Shown: piece by piece, positions 1-7,944 of the stretch
Position numbering within the stretch: the stretch's first letter is position 1
Layout: each line of letters begins with the position of its first letter
Assembly (NCBI GenBank): GCA_045606045.1
Contig: JAZURE010000068.1
Location: forward strand, 1 to 37,163
Source: RGIG8748 sp045606045
GTDB taxonomy: Bacteria > Bacillota > Clostridia > UMGS1810
Reading direction: 5' to 3'
DNA length: 37,163 nt
Notes under the pieces: generated by a model
Told to the model about the DNA's origin: nothing
Databases searched by the model: none
The model's input: only the letters and a program-made list of their open reading frames with translations
Made by a program: the position numbers and the translations under genes

Positions 1-95
1 TCTAATAATCCTAGATGGTGTTCACGCATATCCATTATAACACATAATTTGAATTCTGCGCTATACTTTTGATATTTCTTTCCTGTCTTACTCAT
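1..95 (-). CDS. IS3-family-like transposase OrfA, 5' fragment
   Basis: Read on the minus strand from ATG at 95, this gives about 31 residues beginning MSKTGKKYQKYSAEFKL, then runs off the window. The start resembles the helix-turn-helix OrfA subunit of IS3-group (IS150-like) transposases, which binds the IS ends. A strong Shine-Dalgarno (GGAGGTG, 105-111) precedes the start. It lies inside a hairpin formed by the IS end (99-139), so translation from read-through transcripts should be weak. Family assignment rests on the short N-terminus only; the DDE subunit is outside the window. Confidence 0.6.
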   Translation of the reverse strand, partial: MSKTGKKYQKYSAEFKLCVIMDMREHHLGLL

Positions 96-98
96 AAA

Positions 99-139
99 AA
101 TATGCACCTCCAAAAGTGTCTAACTTTTGGGGTGCATAT
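99..139. repeat. IS terminal sequence folding over the transposase ribosome binding site
   Basis: ATATGCACC + CCAAAAGT (100-117, with a bulged T at 109) pairs with ACTTTTGG + GGTGCATAT (123-139) around a 5-nt loop. This is 17 base pairs with one bulge. The IS tip is probably near 136, where the minus strand reads TGCACCCC. The paired region contains the whole Shine-Dalgarno of the transposase. Sequestration of the start region in read-through mRNA is a known protective device in other IS elements; here it is inferred. Confidence 0.55.
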
Positions 140-193
140 CATTACCATGAGAGTCGCAATTAATGATGCAATTACGCGTTTTGTAATTTTCAT
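137..193 (-). pseudogene. Secreted-protein gene truncated by IS insertion (signal peptide only)
   Basis: On the minus strand an ATG at 193 follows AAAGGGAGG (about 201-209) and encodes MKITKRVIASLIATLMVM, a typical signal-peptide start (basic n-region, hydrophobic h-region). The frame then passes into the IS end near 136 and stops at 92-94 inside the IS. The rest of the gene is not in the window, so the mature product is unknown. A good promoter (246-274) and a leader hairpin TGTCTC-gaaaa-GAGACA (216-232) lie upstream, so the control region is intact while the gene body is displaced. Confidence 0.55.
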
Positions 194-245
194 TTTGAAA
201 ACCTCCCTTTTGTATTGTCTCGAAAAGAGACATTAAGTTATTATA

Positions 246-274
246 ATAATAACATCAAATCCGTGTATAGTCAA
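246..274 (-). promoter_or_regulatory. Sigma-A-type promoter of the interrupted secreted-protein gene
   Basis: Minus strand TTGACT (269-274), 17-nt spacer, TATTAT (246-251), about 50 nt upstream of the ATG at 193. It may now drive transcription into the IS. Confidence 0.55.
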
Positions 275-310
275 TGTTAATTAGATGTCCATTTTTTTAC
301 AATTATTTTA

Positions 311-346
311 CAAACAAAGAAGACACCATGCGGTGTCTTCTTTGTT
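311..346 (-). terminator. Terminator of tRNA-Asp
   Basis: A perfect stem CAAAGAAGACACC (315-327) / GGTGTCTTCTTTG (332-344) with loop ATGC lies directly after the tRNA 3' end on the minus strand. A T-rich stretch follows it in the direction of transcription. Confidence 0.8.
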
Positions 347-423
347 TGGCGACCGAGAAGGGGCTCGAACCCTCGACCTCCAGCGTGACAGGCTGGCATT
401 CTAACCAACTGAACTACTCGGCC
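347..423 (-). tRNA. tRNA-Asp(GTC)
   Basis: The minus strand folds as a 77-nt tRNA including an encoded CCA. The acceptor stem is GGCCGAG/CTCGGTC, with discriminator G as expected for Asp. The anticodon loop is CTGTCAC (anticodon GTC) and the T-arm contains GGTTCGAGCC. A consensus promoter lies upstream and a terminator hairpin downstream, so it is a single-gene unit. Confidence 0.95.
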
Positions 424-446
424 AAATATGTGATTTGACAGTAGCT

Positions 447-475
447 ATTATATCATCACCTTTGCACTTTGTCAA
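447..475 (-). promoter_or_regulatory. Consensus sigma-A promoter of tRNA-Asp
   Basis: Minus strand TTGACA (470-475), 17-nt spacer, TATAAT (447-452): a perfect match to the vegetative consensus, 24 nt upstream of the tRNA 5' end. Confidence 0.85.
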
Positions 476-511
476 CAATTTATTTTGCTCTTTATCAATT
501 ATGTTCAAAAT

Positions 512-541
512 GAATAAAACTTATTACAAAGAACATATAAT
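512..541 (+). promoter_or_regulatory. Candidate sigma-E (mother-cell sporulation) promoter of spoIVFA
   Basis: GAATAAA (512-518), 15-nt spacer, CATATAAT (534-541) resembles the sigma-E pattern (KMATATT, 13-15 nt, CATACANT), 27 nt before the spoIVFA start. spoIVF is sigma-E dependent in Bacillus subtilis, so the match fits. AT-rich DNA makes such matches easy, and CATATAAT also occurs at 6672 and 33026. Confidence 0.45.
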
Positions 542-568
542 TAGTAAAAAGCCAAAGGAAGTGATAAT

Positions 569-1348
569 ATGTCTCCCCGCTACAAAAGGACCAACCGAAG
601 ATACAATATAAAAACACCGAGAGAAAAAATGTCTTTTGAAAAAAAGACTCTCATACAATCTGTTTCTTCGCTTGTTATTCTGGCAGTATTTGTTATCGCT
701 TCATTTATGTCGCCCTCTCCCTTAACAAAAAGGTATCTTTATACCACCTACAATTCAAATATGTGGAAAATATTTCTCGAAAATACAGCATCGGGCATAA
801 AATCAAAAGCTCATACGGTTGTAAATGCCTATGCCAAATTTATAGATTCCGCAGAAAACCGACTCGGCATAACCAAGCCTCAATCAGGTACGGCAAAGGC
901 GCAAAAGAAAGAAATACCGCCCGAAACAAAAGAGGAGGACGCACCCGAGAAGCCCGCTCCGAAATGGCAAATTCCCACAGAGGGCGAGATTACCTCGGAG
1001 TTTGGTGCAAGAATTCACCCCGTAACAAGTGAAGATGCCCTGCACACAGGAATAGATATAGCCGCACCCAGGGGGCAGACGGTTAATGCCGCATCTGAAG
1101 GGTCTGTTGTAAGTACGGGCAGTGACGATGCAAACGGAAATTACATTGTAATAGACCATGGCGAAAACACAAAAAGCGTCTATGCTCACTTAGATACAAT
1201 ATCGGTATCCGAGGGGCAAAGCGTGGATATATCAACTGCAATAGGTACTGTAGGCTCTACGGGCATATCCACAGGTCCGCACCTGCACTTTGAAATAAAA
1301 GTAAACGAAAAAAGCGTTAATCCCGCAGATTTTTTTAATGAAAGGTGA
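569..1348 (+). CDS. spoIVFA: Stage IV sporulation protein FA (M23-domain membrane protein)
   Basis: 259 residues. A basic cytoplasmic N-terminus is followed by one membrane segment (about 28-46), a coiled or Lys/Glu-rich linker (about 105-135), and an M23/LytM domain (about 138-257). The M23 metal ligands look complete: H159-x3-D163, H207 and H238-x-H240. In the family SpoIVFA sits in the outer forespore membrane and holds the protease SpoIVFB inactive until the SpoIVB signal, which releases pro-sigma-K processing. The next gene is an M50 protease overlapping its stop, which separates it from the related SpoIIQ. Start chosen by AGGAAGTG at 555-562. Whether the M23 site cleaves peptidoglycan is unknown. 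Confidence 0.85.
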   Translation: MSPRYKRTNRRYNIKTPREKMSFEKKTLIQSVSSLVILAVFVIASFMSPSPLTKRYLYTTYNSNMWKIFLENTASGIKSKAHTVVNAYAKFIDSAENRLGITKPQSGTAKAQKKEIPPETKEEDAPEKPAPKWQIPTEGEITSEFGARIHPVTSEDALHTGIDIAAPRGQTVNAASEGSVVSTGSDDANGNYIVIDHGENTKSVYAHLDTISVSEGQSVDISTAIGTVGSTGISTGPHLHFEIKVNEKSVNPADFFNER

Positions 1349-1353
1349 ATTTT

Positions 1354-2169
1354 TTGAAGAAGCGTCTCAAATTTTCTCTTATGCTCGCTCTGTGGATTAC
1401 ACTTTTTCCTCCAAGCTGGCTTGCGGCTGTGTCTGCCGCCGTAATAATGCACGAAGCCGCACATCTTACAGCATGCAGGCTAATTGGCATAAGGATACTT
1501 GAAATAAAAGCCCTCCCGTGGGGTCTCACAGCCGCCACACCCATTATGTACGAGCCGTCGGCACAGTTTGTGATATCATTTTCGGGGCCGATGTGTAACT
1601 TTTTTCTTCTCTTTTTCTGTCCTTTTATTAAAGCGTGGTTTTCCGATGAGGCAGCGAATCTCTTTGCGCTTGCCAACCTTGCAGACGGACTGTTAAATCT
1701 TCTGCCCGCCCTCCCGCTTGACGGCGGTATAATACTGAAAGCTTTTCTGTGCGCACGGATGGGTCTTGTGCGCGGCTTTTCCAGGATGCTTAAGATTACG
1801 GCGGTAATAGGCACATCTGTTATGGTGCTTGGACTCTACATATTTTCTGCTACAGGCTCAAATGCTTCGTACCTTGTGGCAGGCATATTTATACTATACA
1901 ATCTGAAACACGAAAAACAGCTCAGTATGTGCATAAGAAAGCGTATCTTAACAGGCGAAATTGTATCAAAACCCCGTCCGAAGAAAATATATGCCGACTT
2001 TGGCAGCAATGCAATATGCCTTGTGGACCGCATAAGTCCCTCGCACACTATAGAGGTACATATTACACAAGGCAGAAAAACCATGGGAATAATAAGTCAG
2101 GACAGACTTATACAATGTGTTTTAAAAAACAGCATGATAACCCTCGGAGAATGTATTGAAAAAAAATAA
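1354..2169 (+). CDS. spoIVFB: Stage IV sporulation protein FB, M50 intramembrane protease
   Basis: 271 residues from TTG at 1354; a GTG at 1345 overlapping the spoIVFA stop would add three residues. TTG is preferred because AAAGGTG (1341-1347) is six bases upstream, whereas the GTG has no spaced Shine-Dalgarno. The zinc motif HEAAH (about residues 33-37) and the second motif LPLDGG (Asp near 122) are both present in a strongly hydrophobic protein. This is the site-2-protease layout. The C-terminal 70 residues are soluble and sit where Bacillus SpoIVFB has a CBS domain. The family role is to cleave the pro-sequence of sigma-K in the mother cell. Coupled translation with spoIVFA fits the known complex. 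Confidence 0.88.
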   Translation: MKKRLKFSLMLALWITLFPPSWLAAVSAAVIMHEAAHLTACRLIGIRILEIKALPWGLTAATPIMYEPSAQFVISFSGPMCNFFLLFFCPFIKAWFSDEAANLFALANLADGLLNLLPALPLDGGIILKAFLCARMGLVRGFSRMLKITAVIGTSVMVLGLYIFSATGSNASYLVAGIFILYNLKHEKQLSMCIRKRILTGEIVSKPRPKKIYADFGSNAICLVDRISPSHTIEVHITQGRKTMGIISQDRLIQCVLKNSMITLGECIEKK

Positions 2170-2184
2170 TTTTTGTGTTAAAAT
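2156..2184 (+). promoter_or_regulatory. Candidate sigma-A promoter for the radical SAM-ligA unit
   Basis: TTGAAA (2156-2161), 17-nt spacer, TAAAAT (2179-2184), spanning the end of spoIVFB. It would let the housekeeping ligA unit be expressed during growth, separately from the sporulation genes upstream. Confidence 0.45.
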
Positions 2185-2213
2185 ATTGCTATAACAAACA
2201 AAGGATTGATATA

Positions 2214-4052
2214 ATGTTAAAACAAAAGATAGAAAACCTTCTCCCCTTTGTGGAGAAGCCTGCCAGATACGCAGGCGGAGAACTCAACAGCATTATTAAA
2301 GATAAGGACAGCGTGGATATCCGTGTGGCATTCTGCTTTCCCGATGTGTATGAGGTAGGCATGAGCCATCTCGGCATGAAGATACTCTACTCGCTTTTAA
2401 ACCGCAGAGACGATACATGGTGCGAAAGAGTGTTTGCTCCGTGGGTGGACATGGAAGACAAAATGAGGGAAAACAATATTCCCCTATATGCTCTTGAAAG
2501 CATGGATCCTGTGGCAAATTTCGACTTTGTTGCATTTACCCTGCAATATGAAATGAGCTATTCCAATATATTAAACATGCTGTCTCTTGCAGGAGTACCG
2601 CTTCTGCAAAAAGACAGAAAAGAGGGCGACCCGTTTGTAATGATGGGAGGTCCCTGTGCGTATAGTGCAGAGTGTCTTGCACCGTTTGCCGACTTCTTCC
2701 AGCTTGGCGAAGGCGAGGCTATAATGGATAAGTGCATGGATGCATACAGAGAGTGGAAAAAAGCTAATCTTCCGAGGGAAGAATTCTTAAAAATGGTATC
2801 GCAGATACCGGGCATATACGTGCCCTCGTTCTACGATGTTTCATATAATGATGACGGAACGGTTAAGGATATAAGACCCCTTTATGACTTCGTGCCCGAA
2901 AAGGTGCGCAAATGCGTGGTGGAAAATCTTGACGAGGCTTTCTATCCCGATAAATTTGTAGTGCCTTTTGTAGAAATCGTTCACGACAGAATAATGCTCG
3001 AAATATTCCGCGGATGTATACGCGGATGCCGTTTTTGTCAGGCAGGGCAGATATACAGACCCGTGCGTGAAAAATCGGCACAAACTCTCATAAAGCAGGC
3101 TAAGGCCCTCATAGACTCCACAGGCTATGAGGAAATAAGCCTTTCTTCCTTGAGTACATCGGATTATCGCTCACTTAAAGAACTTACCGATGCTCTGCTT
3201 GACATGACAGAGGAAAAGCGCATGAACATGGCTCTTCCGTCGCTAAGGCTCGACTCATTCTCCATGGAGCTTATGGACAAGGTGTCCAAGGTGCGCAAAA
3301 GTTCTCTTACCTTTGCGCCCGAGGCAGGCACACAAAAAATGAGAGATGTTATAAATAAGGGTATAACCGAAGAAGACCTTATGTCAAGCTCGGAGATGGC
3401 TTTCAGAGGCGGTTACTCCAACCTCAAGCTGTACTTTATGATAGGTCTGCCCTTTGAAACCTTAGAGGATGTAGAGGGTATAGGTGAGCTTGCAAAAAAG
3501 GTGGAAAGAGTGTACAACAACATACCCAAGGATATGCGTGCACCCAACCTTAGAATAACCCTTTCGGTATCATCGTTTGTACCAAAGGCATTTACGCCGT
3601 TCCAATGGGCAAAGCAGGACACCATGGATGAACTCCGAGTAAAACAGTATGCTTTGAAAGACAACATAACCTCACGCAAGATAAAGTACAATTACCACGA
3701 AGCACCCGTAAGCGTACTTGAGGGCGTGTTTGCCCGTGGTGACAGGCGCCTTGCCGCTGTGCTTCTTAAGGCACACGAAAAGGGCATCCGCTTTGACGGC
3801 TGGAGTGAATTTTTCAGTATGGAAAAGTGGCTTGAGTGCTTCGACGAGTGCGGTCTTTCTCCCGATTTCTACACAAGGGCACGCTCATTTGACGAGATAC
3901 TGCCGTGGGACATGATAGATGTCGGAGTTAAGAAGAGTTTCCTTATAGAAGAAGCCAAAAGAGCCGAGCGTGCAGAGGTAACCCCCAACTGCCGTGAAAA
4001 GTGCTCTTCCTGCGGTGCAAATTGTTTCAAAGGCGGTGTGTGCTATGAGTAA
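2214..4052 (+). CDS. Radical SAM protein, TIGR03960 family (paired with a DUF2344 protein)
   Basis: 612 residues from ATG 2214, chosen for AAAGGA just upstream; an in-frame GTG at 2175 lacks a binding site. The radical SAM cluster motif is C268-x3-C272-x2-C275 (GCIRGCRFC). The N-terminal ~200 residues resemble a cobalamin-binding-type Rossmann region (GMSHLG; MMGGPCAYSAE). The C-terminus carries a dense cysteine cluster (CREKCSSCGANC, about 594-605), suggesting another metal site. This is the large half of a conserved pair; in some genomes the two are fused. The substrate is unknown to me; proximity to rRNA/ribosome genes elsewhere suggests RNA modification, which is inference. It overlaps the next gene by 8 nt. 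Confidence 0.8.
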   Translation: MLKQKIENLLPFVEKPARYAGGELNSIIKDKDSVDIRVAFCFPDVYEVGMSHLGMKILYSLLNRRDDTWCERVFAPWVDMEDKMRENNIPLYALESMDPVANFDFVAFTLQYEMSYSNILNMLSLAGVPLLQKDRKEGDPFVMMGGPCAYSAECLAPFADFFQLGEGEAIMDKCMDAYREWKKANLPREEFLKMVSQIPGIYVPSFYDVSYNDDGTVKDIRPLYDFVPEKVRKCVVENLDEAFYPDKFVVPFVEIVHDRIMLEIFRGCIRGCRFCQAGQIYRPVREKSAQTLIKQAKALIDSTGYEEISLSSLSTSDYRSLKELTDALLDMTEEKRMNMALPSLRLDSFSMELMDKVSKVRKSSLTFAPEAGTQKMRDVINKGITEEDLMSSSEMAFRGGYSNLKLYFMIGLPFETLEDVEGIGELAKKVERVYNNIPKDMRAPNLRITLSVSSFVPKAFTPFQWAKQDTMDELRVKQYALKDNITSRKIKYNYHEAPVSVLEGVFARGDRRLAAVLLKAHEKGIRFDGWSEFFSMEKWLECFDECGLSPDFYTRARSFDEILPWDMIDVGVKKSFLIEEAKRAERAEVTPNCREKCSSCGANCFKGGVCYE

Positions 4053-4695
4053 ATACAGATTTTGCTACAAAGAGGGCGAAGAGGTTAAGTTCATATCGCA
4101 CCTTGACTTTTTGCGTACTGCGGTACGAATATTCCGCAGAGCCAATCTGCCCGTTAAGTATTCCGAGGGTTTTAATCCCCACATGGTTATGACCATAGGT
4201 CTTCCGCTTTCGGTGGGTACTACAAGCGTGTGCGAATGTCTGGAGCTTGAGCTTACCGAAGAGATAGATACACAGGGCGCACTAAAGGACATAAATGCCG
4301 TGTGTCCGCGCGGAATAGAATTTACAGGCATCAAAAAGGCAGAAGACCTTAAACCCATGCACCTTATAGACAGCGCCCTGTACGAAGCGTCGTTTACCAC
4401 CGACAAGAATGCGGATTTGGAAGAATACATTGCCGCACCCGAGGTTATGATAGAAAAGAAATCCAAGCGTAAAATAAACGAAGTAAACATAAAGGACTTT
4501 GTAAGAGAAATTAAGCTTACTTCCACAGACGGTACAAGCCACAGACTTGAAATGCGGTTAAATGCAGGAAATACCTCAAACTTAAAGCCTGAGCTTGTGC
4601 TTAAATCCATAGGTGATTTTTGCAAAGTATCCATTTCGGATATCCATATAGAAAGAAAAGAAATTTATTTTGGAGACATGACGAAGGTGTTTTAA
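4045..4695 (+). CDS. TIGR03936 / DUF2344 radical SAM-linked protein
   Basis: 216 residues from ATG 4045, which overlaps the stop of the radical SAM gene (ATGAGTAA); AAAGGCGGTG lies about 7 nt upstream. The signature near the N-terminus is KFISHLDFLRT, then YSEGFNPHM and GLPLSVGTTS, as in the DUF2344 partner family. No catalytic motif is evident to me. The overlap implies coupled translation and a stable partnership with the radical SAM protein. The next gene, ligA, begins 1 nt after its stop, so the three genes form one operon. Function unknown. Confidence 0.8.
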   Translation: MSKYRFCYKEGEEVKFISHLDFLRTAVRIFRRANLPVKYSEGFNPHMVMTIGLPLSVGTTSVCECLELELTEEIDTQGALKDINAVCPRGIEFTGIKKAEDLKPMHLIDSALYEASFTTDKNADLEEYIAAPEVMIEKKSKRKINEVNIKDFVREIKLTSTDGTSHRLEMRLNAGNTSNLKPELVLKSIGDFCKVSISDIHIERKEIYFGDMTKVF

Positions 4696-4696
4696 A

Positions 4697-6670
4697 ATGG
4701 ACTATGAAGCTCTGAAAAAAGAAATATCCTACCACGGCCATAGGTATTATGTGCTTGACAACCCCACCATAACCGATGCCGAGTATGACAAGCTCATGAG
4801 ACAGCTTATAGACTACGAAAAAGAGCATCCCGAGCTTGTAACTTCCGACTCCCCCTCGCAAAAGATAGGCGGAGTTATATTGGACGGCTTTGAAGAAGTG
4901 GTACACGAGGTACAGATGCAAAGCCTGCAGGATGCCTTTTCGCACGATGAGGTGCGTGACTTTGACAGAAGAGTTAAAGACGCCCTTGGAAGAGGTACCG
5001 AATATGCGGTAGAACACAAGATAGACGGACTCTCCGTATCGCTCGAATATGAAAACGGCATATTCACCCGAGGCTCCACCCGAGGTGACGGCAATGTAGG
5101 TGAGGATGTAACCGAAAACTTGAAAACTGTAATGAGTATTCCCCTTAAACTCATGGAAGATGTAGAATACCTTGAGGTAAGAGGAGAGGTGTTTATATCC
5201 AAGGAGAATTTTGCAAAGATAAATATGCAAAGAGAATCCATGGGAGAGCCTACCTTTGCCAACCCCCGAAATGCCGCCGCAGGCTCGCTTCGTCAATTGG
5301 ACAGTTCAGTTGCAAGAGAGCGCAAGCTCGATATATTTGTATTTAACATCCAGAGAGTACGGGGCAGGGAATTTGCAACTCATCTTGAGGGACTTGAGTT
5401 CCTGCGAAAATGCGGTTTTAAGGTAATTTCGGGTACAAAAGCACATAGCGACATAGAATCCGCCATAAAAGAGGTGGAAATCATAGGTGCTAAGAGACCC
5501 GACCTCTACTATGATATAGACGGTGCGGTTATAAAGGTAAATTCTATTTCCGACAGAGATATCCTCGGCTCCAATGCCAAGACACCCAAGTGGGCAATAG
5601 CCTTTAAATATCCTGCCGAGCAAAAGGAAACCACAATAAACGATATAGTAATTCATGTAGGAAGAACAGGTGTGCTCACACCCAATGCCGAATTTGACCC
5701 CGTGACCGTATCAGGAAGCGTAATTGCCCGTGCCACGCTTCACAACGAGGACTATATCAGGCAAAAGGACATCCGCATAGGAGACAAAGTTTTAGTGCAA
5801 AAGGCAGGCGATATAATTCCCGAGGTAGTAAGGGTAATTACGGACAAAAGAGACGGAAGAGAAAGGGTGTTTACCATGCCCTCACACTGCCCCGTATGCT
5901 CTGCCCCCGTACACCGTGAGGACGGTGAGGCGGCAATACGGTGCACAAACCCCCTTTGCAGAGCACAGCTTACGAGAAGCATAGAACACTTTGTATCGAG
6001 AGACGCCATGGATATAGAAGGAATGGGGCCGTCTGTAGTGGATAAGCTCATGGATGCAGGACTTATAGAAAACTGCGCCGACCTATACTCTCTTAAAGAA
6101 GAGGACATTGCCGCACTCGACAAGATGGGCAAAAAGAGCGCACAAAACCTTGTATCCGCTCTGGAAAAATCCAAGGGCAATGATATGTACAGACTTCTCT
6201 TTGGTCTGGGTATCCGCCACATAGGTCTTACCGCGGCAAAGAATATATCAAAAGCCGTGGGAAGCTTTGAAAAACTCTTTGAAATAAGCATTGAGGAGCT
6301 TTGCACCATAGAGGATGTAGGCACAAAGATGGCACAGAGTATTACGGAATTCTTTGCCCAGCCAAGCACGAAAGAGCTTATATCGTCTCTGAAGAACTTC
6401 GGGGTGAATACAAAGGCACTCACCGATGATACTCCAAAGGGCACATCCCTATCCAACCTCACCTTTGTAATAACAGGCACTCTGCCCACGCTTGGCAGAA
6501 AGGAAGCCACCTCCCTCATAGAAGAAAACGGCGGAAAGGTGTCCGGCTCAGTATCCAAAAAGACCGATTACCTCCTGGCAGGCGAGGAGGCAGGAAGCAA
6601 GCTTGCAAAAGCAAAGGAGCTTGGCATAAAAATAATTTCCGAAGAGGAATTGTATAATATTATAAAGTGA
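4697..6670 (+). CDS. ligA: NAD-dependent DNA ligase
   Basis: 657 residues, the normal length for LigA. Domain Ia for NMN binding is at residues 1-60 (YHGHRYYVLDNP; DSPSQKIGG). The adenylation domain has catalytic Lys108 in EHKIDG. The OB fold is followed by a four-cysteine zinc finger (CPVC at 398-401, then C416 and C421), helix-hairpin-helix repeats (about 430-570) and a C-terminal BRCT domain (about 585-657, SNLTFVITGTLP). It seals nicks between Okazaki fragments and in repair, using NAD+. In many Firmicutes pcrA is the neighbour; here ligA follows the radical SAM pair. A strong terminator (6726-6767) ends the operon. Confidence 0.97.
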   Translation: MDYEALKKEISYHGHRYYVLDNPTITDAEYDKLMRQLIDYEKEHPELVTSDSPSQKIGGVILDGFEEVVHEVQMQSLQDAFSHDEVRDFDRRVKDALGRGTEYAVEHKIDGLSVSLEYENGIFTRGSTRGDGNVGEDVTENLKTVMSIPLKLMEDVEYLEVRGEVFISKENFAKINMQRESMGEPTFANPRNAAAGSLRQLDSSVARERKLDIFVFNIQRVRGREFATHLEGLEFLRKCGFKVISGTKAHSDIESAIKEVEIIGAKRPDLYYDIDGAVIKVNSISDRDILGSNAKTPKWAIAFKYPAEQKETTINDIVIHVGRTGVLTPNAEFDPVTVSGSVIARATLHNEDYIRQKDIRIGDKVLVQKAGDIIPEVVRVITDKRDGRERVFTMPSHCPVCSAPVHREDGEAAIRCTNPLCRAQLTRSIEHFVSRDAMDIEGMGPSVVDKLMDAGLIENCADLYSLKEEDIAALDKMGKKSAQNLVSALEKSKGNDMYRLLFGLGIRHIGLTAAKNISKAVGSFEKLFEISIEELCTIEDVGTKMAQSITEFFAQPSTKELISSLKNFGVNTKALTDDTPKGTSLSNLTFVITGTLPTLGRKEATSLIEENGGKVSGSVSKKTDYLLAGEEAGSKLAKAKELGIKIISEEELYNIIK

Positions 6671-6725
6671 ACATATAATTTTAATAAAAATGTACTAATT
6701 ATAAGATAAAATTAAGTCATAACAT

Positions 6726-6767
6726 ACAAAATGCGGGAAAAGTACTTGCGTACTGCCCGCATTTTGT
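6726..6767 (+). terminator. Terminator after ligA
   Basis: Perfect 12-bp stem ACAAAATGCGGG (6726-6737) / CCCGCATTTTGT (6756-6767). The loop contains a second small stem (AGTAC/GTACT), and T-rich sequence follows. It carries A and T runs on both sides, so it could work in both directions. Confidence 0.75.
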
Positions 6768-6774
6768 GTATAAT
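6746..6774 (+). promoter_or_regulatory. Sigma-A-type promoter of serC-serA, overlapping the ligA terminator
   Basis: TTGCGT (6746-6751), 17-nt spacer, TATAAT (6769-6774). The -35 box lies in the loop of the upstream terminator hairpin. Confidence 0.55.
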
Positions 6775-6798
6775 AATAATACATTTTACCTTTAACCA

Positions 6799-6819
6799 GT
6801 TATAGTTTTAACCTATAAC
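6799..6819. promoter_or_regulatory. Operator-like inverted repeat in the serC leader
   Basis: GTTATAG (6799-6805) and CTATAAC (6813-6819) are perfect inverted repeats separated by 7 nt, about 25 nt downstream of the predicted -10. This could be a repressor site or a small leader hairpin. I cannot name a regulator. Confidence 0.4.
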
Positions 6820-6845
6820 AAATATAGAATTGGAGGCGTTAGGTA

Positions 6846-7931
6846 ATGAACAGAGTTTACAATTTTTCCGCAGGTCCTTCTGCACTTCCTCTGCCCGTAC
6901 TCGAGCAGGCGCAGAAAGAACTTATTTGCCACGGTACATCAGGTATGTCCGTTATGGAGATGAGCCATCGTTCAGGCGCATATCAGGCAATTATAGATGA
7001 ATGCGAAGCTTCCCTTCGCTCGCTTATGGCAATACCCGATAACTACAAGGTGCTCTTCCTTCAGGGCGGAGCATCCAGCCAGTTTGCAATGATTCCATTA
7101 AATCTCTTTAACAAGAGCAAAAAGGCAGATTGCGTGCTCACAGGTCTTTGGGCAAAGAAGTTCAGCAAGGAAGCCGCAAGATACGGCGAGGTTAAGGTGC
7201 TTGCATCCTCCGAGGATAAGACCTTCTCCTATATTCCCAAGCTCGACAAGAGCACATTTACTCCCGATGCGGACTTCTTCCACATCACTTACAACAACAC
7301 AATCTACGGAACAAAGTTCTCCTCTCTTCCCGATACAGGCGATGTTCCGCTTGTAGCAGATATGTCCTCTTCTATTTTGAGTGAGCCTGTAGATGTATCC
7401 AAGTTTGGTTTAATCTATGCAGGCGCGCAGAAGAATATGGCTCCTGCAGGTCTTACCGTTGTTATTATAAGAGAAGATTTAATCGGAAATGCTATGGACA
7501 TTACTCCCACAATGTTCAACTACGCTACACATTCCGAGAACGGTTCTATGTTTAACACTCCCCCCACATACCCCATATACATCTGCGGCCTTGTGTGCAA
7601 GTGGCTCGAGAGTCTCGGCGGTCTTAGTGCTATGAAAGCTATAAACGAAGAAAAGGCTTCCATTATATATAACTTCCTCGATGAGTCGGCTATGTTTAAT
7701 GCTACAGTTGAAGCAAAGGAAGACCGTTCCTTAATGAATGTTCCCTTTGTTACAGGCGATGACGAATTAAACGCTAAGTTTATTAAAGAAGCTACAGCCG
7801 CAGGCTTTGTAAACCTAAAGGGTCACAGAAGCGTAGGTGGTATGAGAGCAAGCATATACAACGCAATGGGTGTAGACGGTGTTAAGGCTCTTGTAGACTT
7901 TATGAAGAAGTTTGAATTAGAAAACAAATAA
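6846..7931 (+). CDS. serC: Phosphoserine aminotransferase
   Basis: 361 residues, the usual length. It opens with the family signature NFSAGPSALP and has the PLP-binding Lys196 in AGAQKNMAPAG. R42 lies in the MEMSHRS stretch that binds substrate phosphate in the family. The enzyme converts 3-phosphohydroxypyruvate plus glutamate to phosphoserine in the cytoplasm. GGAGGCG precedes the start. serA begins 13 nt after its stop, so the two enzymes share an operon. No serB-type phosphatase is visible in the window. Confidence 0.96.
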   Translation: MNRVYNFSAGPSALPLPVLEQAQKELICHGTSGMSVMEMSHRSGAYQAIIDECEASLRSLMAIPDNYKVLFLQGGASSQFAMIPLNLFNKSKKADCVLTGLWAKKFSKEAARYGEVKVLASSEDKTFSYIPKLDKSTFTPDADFFHITYNNTIYGTKFSSLPDTGDVPLVADMSSSILSEPVDVSKFGLIYAGAQKNMAPAGLTVVIIREDLIGNAMDITPTMFNYATHSENGSMFNTPPTYPIYICGLVCKWLESLGGLSAMKAINEEKASIIYNFLDESAMFNATVEAKEDRSLMNVPFVTGDDELNAKFIKEATAAGFVNLKGHRSVGGMRASIYNAMGVDGVKALVDFMKKFELENK

Positions 7932-7944
7932 GGTGGTTTAATAA

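Noticed and set aside
6672..6679. CATATAAT after ligA as a sigma-E promoter
   Set aside because: It faces the terminator with no gene in range; it probably reflects chance in AT-rich DNA and tempers the other two matches.
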